Shown here piece by piece: positions 50,101 through 57,562 of a DNA stretch of 64,000 nucleotides. The position numbers were made by a program, and so were the translations under genes. Position 1 is the first letter of the stretch; each line of letters starts with the position of its first letter. The notes under the pieces were generated by a model, which saw only the letters and a list, made by a program, of their open reading frames with translations, was not told the DNA's origin and did not search any database. This stretch comes from Larimichthys crocea (lineage: Eukaryota > Chordata > Actinopteri > Sciaenidae): the NCBI RefSeq assembly GCF_000972845.2, contig NC_040029.1:1475192-1539191 (forward strand), read 5' to 3'.

Positions 50101-50412
50101 AGTAAAAGGTCACGTCTGGCTATTACATTGCTATCACTCCTTTCCTCCTCCTCGCTCTTCCAATCTCACAACTTCTTCCTTCTGTACATGCAGCCCGGTG
50201 AGAGCGGCACTGTAAAAGGGAATAAAGGTGTGATGCTCCGTTCTGTCTTTACTCACGTGGGTCAGCTTTGGACAGCAAGGTGTGGTTGAGTCTCTCCAGT
50301 GAGTTGCTGCTGCCTTCGTCCAGGATGTAATCGAAATTAAGGATGAACATCATGACCACGCCCTCCTCGTTCTTCACCGGGATGATGTGGGTGACACACA
50401 GGAAGTCTGACC
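15768..50412 (-). CDS. kcnh7: ERG-type (Kv11) voltage-gated potassium channel, exons 3-16 of 16, 5' end outside window
   Basis: Fourteen minus-strand exons: 50257-50412, 44122-44601, 41281-41495, 35968-36393, 29969-30200, 29707-29874, 29106-29305, 26962-27214, 24206-24411, 23428-23497, 20586-20843, 19161-19320, 16594-16783 and 15768-16049. They give 3296 nt (1097 residues plus stop), all GT-AG and in phase. Order: PAS end, linker, S1-S6 with SVGFGN filter, C-linker, CNB-homology domain, C-terminal tail. With about 102 residues from missing exons 1-2 the total is near 1200, like human KCNH7 (1196). Calls favouring KCNH7 over KCNH2/KCNH6 are [17 protein letters not shown], the LPGK end and the gca neighbour. 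The product is a plasma-membrane tetrameric channel passing rapidly inactivating delayed K+ current, mainly neuronal in mammals (family knowledge). Exon numbers are inferred. Confidence 0.94.
16050..16593 (-). other. kcnh7 intron 15
   Basis: 544 bases without recognisable elements. Confidence 0.8.
16594..16783 (-). CDS. kcnh7: kcnh7 exon 15 (end of coiled coil)
   Basis: Encodes [20 protein letters not shown] then [18 protein letters not shown], matching human QMTTDIQTILQLLQKQT and PPAYSMV in order. Acceptor CCATCAG, donor GTACAC. Confidence 0.95.
17073..17109 (+). repeat. Poly(A) run
   Basis: Thirty-seven A residues in a row after TTTCCCGGGAAC. It may be the tail of an old retroinsertion on the plus strand, but the sequence before it is not recognised. 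Confidence 0.85.
18152..18209 (+). promoter_or_regulatory. CRE plus TATA promoter-like block, antisense to kcnh7
   Basis: A perfect palindromic cAMP response element TGACGTCA (18152-18159) lies 41 bases before TATAAATAG (18201-18209), followed by a CpG-containing stretch (CGGCCGCTGACTG). The order and spacing are those of a classical inducible promoter firing rightward, which would be antisense to kcnh7. No downstream gene is recognised, so function is inferred only from motifs. Confidence 0.35.
19161..19320 (-). CDS. kcnh7: kcnh7 exon 14 (C-terminal tail, coiled-coil)
   Basis: Encodes [13 protein letters not shown], then [20 protein letters not shown] and QHLNR. The [15 protein letters not shown] motif is the conserved start of the ERG C-terminal tetramerising coiled coil. 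Acceptor CCCTCCAG, donor GTGTGC. Confidence 0.95.
19321..20585 (-). other. kcnh7 intron 13
   Basis: Holds a short (AC)n run at about 19355-19375; otherwise no recognisable feature. Confidence 0.75.
20586..20843 (-). CDS. kcnh7: kcnh7 exon 13 (C-terminal tail with acidic insertion)
   Basis: Encodes [20 protein letters not shown], then a run of about 22 mostly Asp/Glu residues (about 20708-20773), then [15 protein letters not shown] and [20 protein letters not shown]. Little matches the human tail directly. It is accepted because it lies in order, has a good acceptor (CCCTGTAG) and donor (GTGACA), and its phases fit both neighbours. The acidic run comes from a GAG/GAC-rich low-complexity stretch. 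Confidence 0.8.
20844..23427 (-). other. kcnh7 intron 12
   Basis: AT-rich without recognisable element or exon. Apparent frames are below 100 codons and lack splice support. Confidence 0.7.
23428..23497 (-). CDS. kcnh7: kcnh7 exon 12 (short, start of C-terminal tail)
   Basis: Seventy bases encoding [20 protein letters not shown] and AST. It aligns with human NDSEGDNCKLRRRKLSF, including the basic motif before a Ser. Acceptor TTTACAG, donor GTCAGA. The support is good splice sites and exact phase fit with both neighbours. Confidence 0.85.
23498..24205 (-). other. kcnh7 intron 11
   Basis: 708 bases; nothing recognised. Confidence 0.75.
24206..24411 (-). CDS. kcnh7: kcnh7 exon 11 (end of CNB-homology domain)
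   Basis: Encodes [60 protein letters not shown] and NLRDESSK. The first Gly codon is split with exon 10. Acceptor CTCCTCAG, donor GTAATC. Confidence 0.97.
24412..26961 (-). other. kcnh7 intron 10
   Basis: Contains a dispersed repeat at about 25105-25400 and a pyrimidine-rich plus-strand stretch at about 26070-26340. No exon seen. Confidence 0.7.
25105..25400. repeat. Unclassified dispersed fish repeat
   Basis: Contains TGTATTTATATAGCACCAAC, ACACATTCACACACTGATGG, CAGAGGCTGCCTTGCAAGGT and CAAAGCGCTCGATAC. This series of phrases is a very common fish interspersed repeat, but I cannot name its class with confidence. Confidence 0.55.
26962..27214 (-). CDS. kcnh7: kcnh7 exon 10 (C-linker to CNB-homology domain)
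   Basis: Encodes [70 protein letters not shown] and VVAILG. It is the first part of the cyclic-nucleotide-binding homology domain, which in ERG channels does not bind nucleotide but docks on the PAS domain. Acceptor CACTCAG, donor GTGGGT. Confidence 0.97.
27215..29105 (-). other. kcnh7 intron 9
   Basis: About 1.9 kb without recognisable elements. Confidence 0.7.
29106..29305 (-). CDS. kcnh7: kcnh7 exon 9 (S6 end and C-linker)
   Basis: Encodes [20 protein letters not shown], with the Tyr and Phe that make up the ERG drug-binding site, then the C-linker with [20 protein letters not shown] and [16 protein letters not shown]. Nearly identical to human ERG3 as remembered. Acceptor CTCCCAG, donor GTACGA. 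Confidence 0.97.
29306..29706 (-). other. kcnh7 intron 8
   Basis: 401 bases; nothing recognised. Introns 7 and 8 are the shortest in the visible gene, so the pore exons are clustered. Confidence 0.75.
29707..29874 (-). CDS. kcnh7: kcnh7 exon 8 (pore helix and selectivity filter)
   Basis: Encodes the turret end [20 protein letters not shown] with an NYS glycosylation sequon, the pore helix, the filter SVGFGN, and the first half of S6 ([12 protein letters not shown]). GFG in place of GYG is the ERG/EAG signature. The Thr and Ser before the filter that line the pore are kept. Acceptor CATTGTAG, donor GTGAGT; the intron before it is only 94 bases. Confidence 0.97.
29969..30200 (-). CDS. kcnh7: kcnh7 exon 7 (S4 voltage sensor and S5)
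   Basis: Encodes [20 protein letters not shown] with arginines and lysines at every third position, the S4 sensor; then RKLDRYSEY, and S5 ([20 protein letters not shown]). The extracellular start of the turret follows ([18 protein letters not shown]). Acceptor CATCCTAG, donor GTAATC. Confidence 0.97.
30201..35967 (-). other. kcnh7 intron 6
   Basis: About 5.8 kb. Contains AAGTAAAAG-type and TTAAAGCAGCATTATGTAAC-type dispersed repeats at about 30440-30860, a (CA)n run at 31529-31552, and a CpG-richer patch at 32110-32330. No exon seen. Confidence 0.7.
31529..31552. repeat. (CA)n microsatellite
   Basis: About twelve CA units in kcnh7 intron 6. Confidence 0.9.
35968..36393 (-). CDS. kcnh7: kcnh7 exon 6 (S1-S3 of the voltage sensor)
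   Basis: Encodes [19 protein letters not shown]1 ([19 protein letters not shown]), the S1-S2 loop with the Cys pair in ECGYSCSP, S2 ([18 protein letters not shown]) and S3 ([19 protein letters not shown]). The acidic residues of S2 and S3 that pair with S4 arginines are kept. It ends GSGSDE. Acceptor TTCCTCAG, donor GTGAGT, phase 0 on both sides. Confidence 0.97.
36394..41280 (-). other. kcnh7 intron 5
   Basis: About 4.9 kb. A LINE/SINE-tail-like GAGGGGAAATTTGTCTTGGG occurs near 37056-37075, and a G-rich stretch lies at 40258-40312. No exon seen. Confidence 0.7.
41281..41495 (-). CDS. kcnh7: kcnh7 exon 5 (cytoplasmic linker)
   Basis: Encodes [20 protein letters not shown], then [29 protein letters not shown] and DKVTQ. 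The reading frame is set by the phase-1 junction with exon 4 and matches the human protein closely. Acceptor TTTCAG, donor GTAAGA. Confidence 0.95.
41496..44121 (-). other. kcnh7 intron 4
   Basis: About 2.6 kb; no exon or clear repeat recognised. Confidence 0.7.
44122..44601 (-). CDS. kcnh7: kcnh7 exon 4 (cytoplasmic linker)
   Basis: At 480 bases the longest visible exon. Encodes [62 protein letters not shown] and FRDRHASE. These blocks follow human KCNH7 in order, with diverged stretches between. SIRRASS is a likely basophilic-kinase site (inference). The region joins the PAS domain to S1 and is expected to be flexible. Acceptor CCGTCAG, donor GTAGGA. Confidence 0.95.
44602..50256 (-). other. 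kcnh7 intron 3
   Basis: About 5.7 kb. A short (GA)n run is at 49184-49200. No exon or clear transposon recognised. Confidence 0.7.
50257..50412 (-). CDS. kcnh7: kcnh7 exon 3 (end of PAS domain)
   Basis: Encodes [18 protein letters not shown] then [12 protein letters not shown], the last strands of the N-terminal eag/PAS domain that slows channel closing in ERG channels. The acceptor is CTGTTTAG and the donor GTGAGT. It starts with two bases of a split codon, so an upstream coding exon is required. It is the most 5' exon found in the window. Confidence 0.93.
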
Positions 50413-52671
50413 CTAAACAGGAAATGAAATCAAGGTTAGAAACAAGTAATAAACTTATGTTTGGTGCGGTCATTAGATGAGCTCCATTAATCTTAAAGCT
50501 TGTCTGATTGTAAAATTCATAGCAAAACAACAACGAGCAGAGACTCAAAGTAACATTCCAGCTTTCCAGATACGCTACAGTTTGACCCTGGAGCCTTCCA
50601 TTAACTTCCTTTGACATTCAAACATCTTATTCCGGATAAAGCTGTGTGCGCGGAGACGCCCGGCAGAGAAATGAGGGGGGAAAGGTCAAGAGGTCCACGG
50701 AGAGGAAAGCCTCTGCAGCTGAATGATTTCATATATCCAGACGTGCCCAGAGTCTGTTCACTACAGTAAGACGCAGTGCAAACATCCATCCACCTCTAGT
50801 TAACATTAATGCTTTACACAATTACTGCCATACTGTGTCACCATGGATGACAAGACATGCAAAGTCTTTACGATGTGACATGAATATCAGTGTGTGTGTG
50901 CATGGTGTATGCATTTTCCTCAGAAATACAGCAACCACAAATGTTTCCGTCTCAGGGAGGAAATCGCTCTCAGCTCTTAAACCCTAATTATTAGAGTTGT
51001 CGATGGTGCCGCACTGGGAGGTAAATTTAATGCATCCCCTGCTCTCTGCTAATACCTCGCGTCTAAATGTTCCCAATTTATCAAACAGCAGAGAAGAGGT
51101 TAACGCAGATTAACCAGCGATGGAGGCTGTTTATACCAACTGGTGTGTCCGAGCATCAAGTGAAGTATCACTGGAGAGTAAAAGATGGTGATCTTTTAGA
51201 TCTGCCTCTCTTTGGCTTTATTAATAACCAGATGGGAGGCAGAGACGCCATGCCCGGGATTACTGGTGGAGAAAATTAAATGTATATTAAGTTTTAAATA
51301 ATGAACATGGACATCGCTGGAAGATTCTCTCCCTCACATTAAGCTCTAAGTCCTGCTGTCACCAGGAGGCTATTTATAGCTCACCCAGCAGGCATCCAGC
51401 CTACAGCATTTCTTTTCTGGGGGGAACACAGACACACAGACACACTGCCGCACAAGCAACTCTGACTCCGCTCACAAGAGCGTGTGTGTGTGTACTCGCG
51501 AATATGCCTGCCGCACGCAGACCAACACAAACAAAATAATTGCAGAATACCAGTCAGTCCGGTTATTTTCTCGTATTGTATTGTCAGGCTGCAAAACCCT
51601 ATTGTGCGGCCGCGTTGCAAACCGACTGCTTCACAGGACTGTGGTTTGATTTATGTATTGGGGAGCACTGATTCCGCTGGGCTAAGCAGTAACCTGCCCC
51701 TAATAGTACATCAGTGTCACAGTGAGTGGATGGAGCCATTAATTTCAGTCAGAGGGAGTGAGTGTGGATAGGGAAGGGGGGGCAGGCAGTATCATGGCTG
51801 GCCTGCCTTTAGTGACAAAATGCAAAAGAGGCCCTGACTTCAAGTGGAGGTGTCCCTTCGCTTTCATGGTTATCAGGAACTGGATGTACTTATGGCTGAA
51901 GGAAATACATATTACAGCAGCAACGAGAAGGGCCTTACGTGTCAGTGAAAATAAAAAAAAAAGAAACTTTTTCAGAAGATTTTGTATTGACAAATAATTT
52001 AATTCTTGTATTACACCACATACACACATACACGTGTTGAACCTTTCATCGACAGACATGAAAACCTAAACCTGTCTGTTTTAGCTCGTTAAGCACAAGG
52101 AGCAGCCGTGACAGTGATGAACATCCTATTAATTAAAAATCTTGACAATTCATTTTGTTTGCAAATTCAAATTCAAACGAGCAATGTGAGTCTCCATGGA
52201 AACAAGTGAGCGCTCTGGAGGAAAGCAAAAAAAAAAAAAAACTTCATTTGTCTCCGGGCACGAAAGCAACTTCAGGATGTTTCTCAAACCAAAACCAGAT
52301 CAGCTTTCTTCTGCTGAAGTCGCGTGTCAGCGGATGGACGGAGAACGATCTCCCCTTTAGAATGGAGATTCTCCACACTTTCATCTTGTTAAGTTACACT
52401 CGGAGTCAGCAAACGCTCCACCGTCATCCGGCGGAATCAGAGGGGGCCATTTCCCCTGCGGCGGTGCTCGCAGGTAAAAGAACAAACACTGGAAAAGCTT
52501 CAGCTGAAAACACGCGTGCACGTGTACGCGCGCGCAACCACACATCGGCAAAACAAATTCATCCAAAGCAAAAACACCACACACACACACATACACACTA
52601 CAGAGTGCTTAGTGTACCCTCTGTATGCCTCAGGAGGGGACGTAACCCCAGCTTTGTAAAGCAATCTCTGT

Positions 52672-52693
52672 GTGTGTGTGTGTGTGTGTGTGT
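52672..52693. repeat. (TG)n microsatellite
   Basis: About eleven TG units, about 90 bases after a complementary (CA)n-rich stretch at 52574-52598. Confidence 0.9.
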
Positions 52694-52858
52694 ACTCTAA
52701 AAATAAGCCGCCTGGAAACCATAGGCATTTATAATTCATAGGAGCTAAGTATTATGTTCTAGAAAACATAATGGTTGGACTTCTCAATATTAGAATGAGA
52801 GGAGGCTCGATGTTTGTTTCTGAGGAGACAGGAGATGGGGCTCAAAATAGATCCACTA

Positions 52859-53678
52859 GGGTCCAAAAGTCTGCGATCACACTGAAAACCTCCATTCTCA
52901 CATAAACAGGAAAACAGCACAAAGTTTGTGGATTCAGAACTCAAGTGAAAGTGTCAAAGTCAAATTTGTTGTTCTAAGCAAAGGGTAAACTTTCAAGCAA
53001 AGGTCTTGTCAGAAAAAGGCTGTGGAGGTCTCGGAGGATGAGCCAAACACGTGGGGTGGGCTAAGGAACACCAGGATTTCACAGTGAATGCCTGGACAGG
53101 TCTATTTACTGATGAATGTACGTTTTATGGTGAGATTTATGACAGAAACAGAAGGGTGTATGTAAGGAGAGAGAATCATACCACACTGTATCGAGCCAAA
53201 AGTGTATGGTGGTCTGGGGGTGTTTTGCAGACACCTATACTGAATTGACTCCACCCTGACCAAGGTGAAGTAGCACTCCATTATTCAGAGACATGCTACA
53301 CCTTCTGCTTTGCATCTTTGTGGATAAGGATTCATACTGCAGCGGGATAATGACCCAAAACAAACGCTTTGCAAGAATCACTCGGAGACTAGAGAGAAGG
53401 CCCGAGGAGTCCTGATGGACTTTCCAACACAGTCACTTGGCCTCAACCCAACATTTATGGAGGCACTTGAGACTGAGAAACCAGAAGCATTCTGTGACAT
53501 CACAAGAAGCTCGTTGTCAAATTAGGCTGGGTCATCAGGTTCACACAAATGTGTGACGTCCATGTCAGCTCGAGTATGCATGCTGCCATTAAAGCAAAAG
53601 GAGAGCAAACACCAGTGTTACAATACAAAAAAAAATCCAAAATAGAAGTAACTTGCCTTGTCTCAGACTTTTGGAGCC
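52859..53678 (+). mobile_element. Degenerate Tc1-like transposon in kcnh7 intron 2
   Basis: The left end GGGTCCAAAAGTCTGCGATC and the reverse complement of the right end, GGCTCCAAAAGTCTGAGAC, form terminal inverted repeats about 820 bases apart. TA precedes the left end; the right flank no longer shows TA. Plus-strand frames in between resemble Tc1 transposase: TGLFTDECTFYGEIYDRNRR (about 53096-53155), VWWSGGVL, then LQRDNDPKQTLCKNHSE (about 53338-53390) and QSLGLNPT. The two Asp motifs are recognisable but frames are broken and the final Glu region is altered, so it is dead. Confidence 0.85.
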
Positions 53679-54002
53679 GTCAGAGAAATGAGCTCCAGGA
53701 CACCTAAAATTAGCTAATTATGTTGTCAAGTGTTAGTGTGTGTGCACACTCATTCATTAATGGTTCCCATTATGACTCATTACTGTTATTGACTATTCGT
53801 TTGTGCGTCGTTCATCATGCATACTGGTATGTGAGACGCTTGCAGCTAGGGTTGGACCTCGGCTGTGCAGGGAAGAGGGGGGGGCTGTGCTGTGTGTTTA
53901 CGTCAAGTGTAGGTGTGTGTCAAGGAGGACAGAGTTAAAGTTGGGTATACAGAGCTGTATGTGGGTTTGACGATATGGAAATGACAAGAGAGCAAGCGCC
54001 AC

Positions 54003-54022
54003 TGTGTGTGTGTGTGTGTGTT
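54003..54022. repeat. (TG)n microsatellite
   Basis: About ten TG units in kcnh7 intron 2. Confidence 0.85.
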
Positions 54023-54539
54023 CTCTGTATTAACCTGTACTTTACTTTTATTTTTGTCTATTTGTGTTTGCAATCTGCATCCCAATGTAAAAATCTCTAC
54101 TTGAGCTGTCGGAGTAGTGCTCATTTGATTTTTCCATTACTCTCGAAGACATCAGGGTGTGATGAAGCACAACAGAAGTAAATCTGTTAATACAATTTAT
54201 TTTCATTTCCACTCCATTTCCCATCATCCCTCTACTTTTACCTCACTATCTACCTCCATTGCTCTTTCTGTAGCTTTTTCCTCGTCTCTGTCACTCTCTT
54301 CTTCCTTCACTGTTATTAAATCCACCCTGGTCCTCATTTGTTTTCTTTTTCTGTTGCTGTTTCTCTCCCTTCAGCCTCTCTCTCTCTCTCCCCCTATCGT
54401 GTGTGTCTCTCTCCCTGAGAAATGAGATAGCTGCCCAGGTTCTCTGCAGGAAGGCCACCTGACGTGTTATAAGTGGACAGATCAAACAGATCCCCGGTGC
54501 TACTGCCGATGCAAATTTCTGCCCGTCTGCCTGCACATC

Positions 54540-54780
54540 CTGCCTCGGCGGAGGGTCAAAGACAAACACACACATGTGCGCGCGCACGCACACACACACA
54601 AACAGAAATAACATTTGCGTTTCTCGGCTGCACACTGGCGTGGAGACAGACGGGCGAGCTCACGCGCACAAACACTGAACACTGACGGGGTTCGCAGAGC
54701 TCGGTTCGGCACAGTGCGGAGCACAGACAGACAGCGGCTCACACACACAAGCACACAGTCGCTCACACACAGCCTGCAGG
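54540..54780. other. CpG-richer, CA-rich patch in kcnh7 intron 2
   Basis: A stretch with GCGCGCACGC, ACGGGCGAGCTCACGCGC and GGGGTTCGCAGAGCTCGGTTCGG stands out against AT-rich surroundings. It could be a regulatory element or an internal promoter, but no exon could be defined. Confidence 0.25.
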
Positions 54781-55977
54781 CAGCATTAATTAGCAGAATG
54801 TTCTCTGTCCAACTAAATCTAATAAGCAGGCATGGAGCTGGTTTACACGGTGCAGAGTAATGAGAGAACGCACCTTTGAAAGGCACTAAAACAGATTTAG
54901 TCGGGAGTATCTCTGACCTGAATATTCATAGGGAGCTGCAGAGCAAAACATAGTTAAGTATCCTCATATGATACATCAGGTGCCATCGCTGCTTCTTTTG
55001 AAAAAACGGAGTGACTCAGCATTCTGCTCCCCAAGCTAAAATCTACAGTCATGGATGGATGGACTGAAACCAAAACTAAATCTTTTCTTTCTGGTCTCTA
55101 ATCCTCAGAGGATGATGGACAGAGGGAAGTGCTGACTCGGTTTTGTAAAGGAGGAAACCAATCTCGAACTTTGGCAAGGTGAAAGTGAGCTGATGAACGC
55201 AGAGCTGCCAGCCGTCCACATAAACATCACAGAATCCTTGAGCCAAAACAGTGAATCCTATAACAGCCTGTTAAGCCTACTGCCTTGTGCATTGTTGCGC
55301 TGGCCTGCCGTGTCAAAGTCAAGCCTTAAGCCTGAGTGGAAACGTGGCTCTTATCGATTTAAACATTTTCCACTCGGCTTCATTTCCTTCCTGACGCGGC
55401 GGAGCCTACCTGGATTAATAGGGCTACCTGGTAATCTGCTGCTACACAGATGGCTCGGCAGGATGACAGCACAGTGTGGAACCAAGTGCGTACACTGAAT
55501 ATGCCAAATCACAGTGCGCTGGCGGGCTCGGCATTGTTTAATGTCATCTCGTTTGAACACAGCACAACTACAGTACCATGGGGGTTGAGGTTTTACTCAA
55601 ATAAACCAGAAGATTTTTTTTTTAAAATCGCACAAAGTCACCTCCGTGCCATTTTGTTTTGGACTGGGTGTCTCTCCAATAAACTACTTGGATGACTGGT
55701 CCAACCGAAGACATTAGTCATGGAATGAACGTAATTATCTGTGCAGACAGATGAATAAATGTGGCCGCTCATCCGAAGCGTGCTGGAGAGAGGCTCATAT
55801 TGTGCATAACAAGGTGTCTTTCTATGCATAAGATCTGTCCTTGAAGTTTGGACCGAAAGCAGCACCACTGTTGGACATCAGGACAAAGTTCAGATGAGGA
55901 CGCCCTGATATTGCTCTGATACACCACTCACCAACTGTTCCCACAGAGTAGTGCCTTCATTACACGGCGCTATCCAA

Positions 55978-55998
55978 TACACACACACACACACACAC
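55978..55998. repeat. (CA)n microsatellite
   Basis: About ten CA units followed by further C/A-rich sequence. Confidence 0.85.
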
Positions 55999-56469
55999 CA
56001 CCTGCACCCCCACCACACCCACACACACATGCGCAACTATGAAATCACCTCCCTGTTCACCTCAGCTCACTCACCCCGTCTCTCCTGCCACATCCCCATT
56101 CTTTTCCTTAAGTTATATTAATTACACTCCATCAAGGTTACGTCAGTTCAAACTCATTTTAAGCTTGAGGGCCCACTGCTCCTCTTCCTCTTCTCGCTTT
56201 CATTTCATTCTGCAGAATAGTTAAGCAGTGTTTTGGTTTTTGTGTATTTCTTATGGAAATGAGGTAAAACACAACTTTCAATATAAAAGTCCTCCACACC
56301 ATTTTATGAGCCTGTACTATTTAAGTTTAGATTGAACTTTTCTTAAAGTGGGGTTCTCATTTCACTTGATTCAGGTACATTTTTGAAATGATTCTTTTGT
56401 TTGTATTAGTTTTGTATTGTATTGTACAGGTTAACAGATTCACCAATCCTTTTGTCACCTGGGGTTAGC

Positions 56470-57240
56470 ATCCAGCAGTGGTGGAGCAAGTATTCAGATT
56501 CTATACTTAAAAATCCCTTTTGACATGTTTTATATATAAAAATCTGTCTGTAAAAGTCTCAGTATAAGGTAATACAAACATGAACGAGGTGATTATGCAC
56601 TAATAACACAAAGTTATGAATATTACAATACATTTCTGCCATATTCTGTAACTACAGCCCCCTTCAATCTGACACACTGGACCTTAAGTTACATCTCCTC
56701 CTTCTCTCTTTTGAAAAATTCAAAAATGTCAAATGTTTAATGGTTTCAGGTTCTCAAAGGGAAACATGTGTAACTCATTTGTTAGTCAAACAAGAGACTC
56801 GTAGATGTCACCTTGTGCTGTAGAACAATGTGATGGCCATTATGATTATTTATCGACCAAACCAATTAATATTTTATTGTGAAATGGCAGATTAATTAAT
56901 TAAAAATAAGCGTTGCCATCCTAACTTTAAGTATGAGAAGTAAATATAGTACTGTTTTGATTACAGAGCCCTTAAGGTCCTGAAAGTTGATTATTTTTTA
57001 ATTTTATGCACACTCATTATCTCGTGCAGCAAAACAAAAAGCAATATTTTTGTCTGAGTATCAGAGGCTCTCCTTGTCGTTGTGTTGCTGAAGCTCACAA
57101 CAGCTGTATGGATATGCAGAGCCATCATATTACATGAGCTGAAGTTTTGTATGTAACATCAAAGTAACTATATCTGTCAAATACAGTGGAGGACAAGTAC
57201 AAGTAAAGTTCTGCACCATTACTTCGCCACAGCGGAGCTA
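56470..57240. repeat. Fragments of dispersed fish repeats
   Basis: Begins with GTGGTGGAGCAAGTATTCAG and TAAAAGTCTCAGTATAAGG, includes a transposon right end (CACACTGGACCTTAA, 56683-56697) and ends with AGTGGAGGACAAGTACAAGT near 57185. These phrases recur in other repeats of this window. Confidence 0.5.
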
Positions 57241-57545
57241 TATCTATACTTCTCTCAGTGTTATTACGTGTAACTACATGTCTCACTGCGAGGAAACCCT
57301 AAATCATTGAAGAAATGGGATTTGTTGAGAGTTGTGGTGCAGTGAGAGGAGTTCTGGTTTCAAGATGCTGGAAATTTCATTAGATTCTATTTCCACTATC
57401 AATAATTAAGACAATGTAGCTCGGCATGCGCTCGCTCGCGGTGGCAGGGTAGCCAAAGTGCAGCGCGTGCACGTTGATCAGTGAGTGCGATTAAAATGCA
57501 TTTCGTCAAGTCCCGTCTCTGTCACTCTCTCTTTCTCTCTCACGC

Positions 57546-57562
57546 ACACACACACACACACA
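57546..57562. repeat. (CA)n microsatellite
   Basis: About eight CA units next to a CT-rich stretch. Further GA and CT runs lie at 57751-57767 and 57874-57895. Confidence 0.8.
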
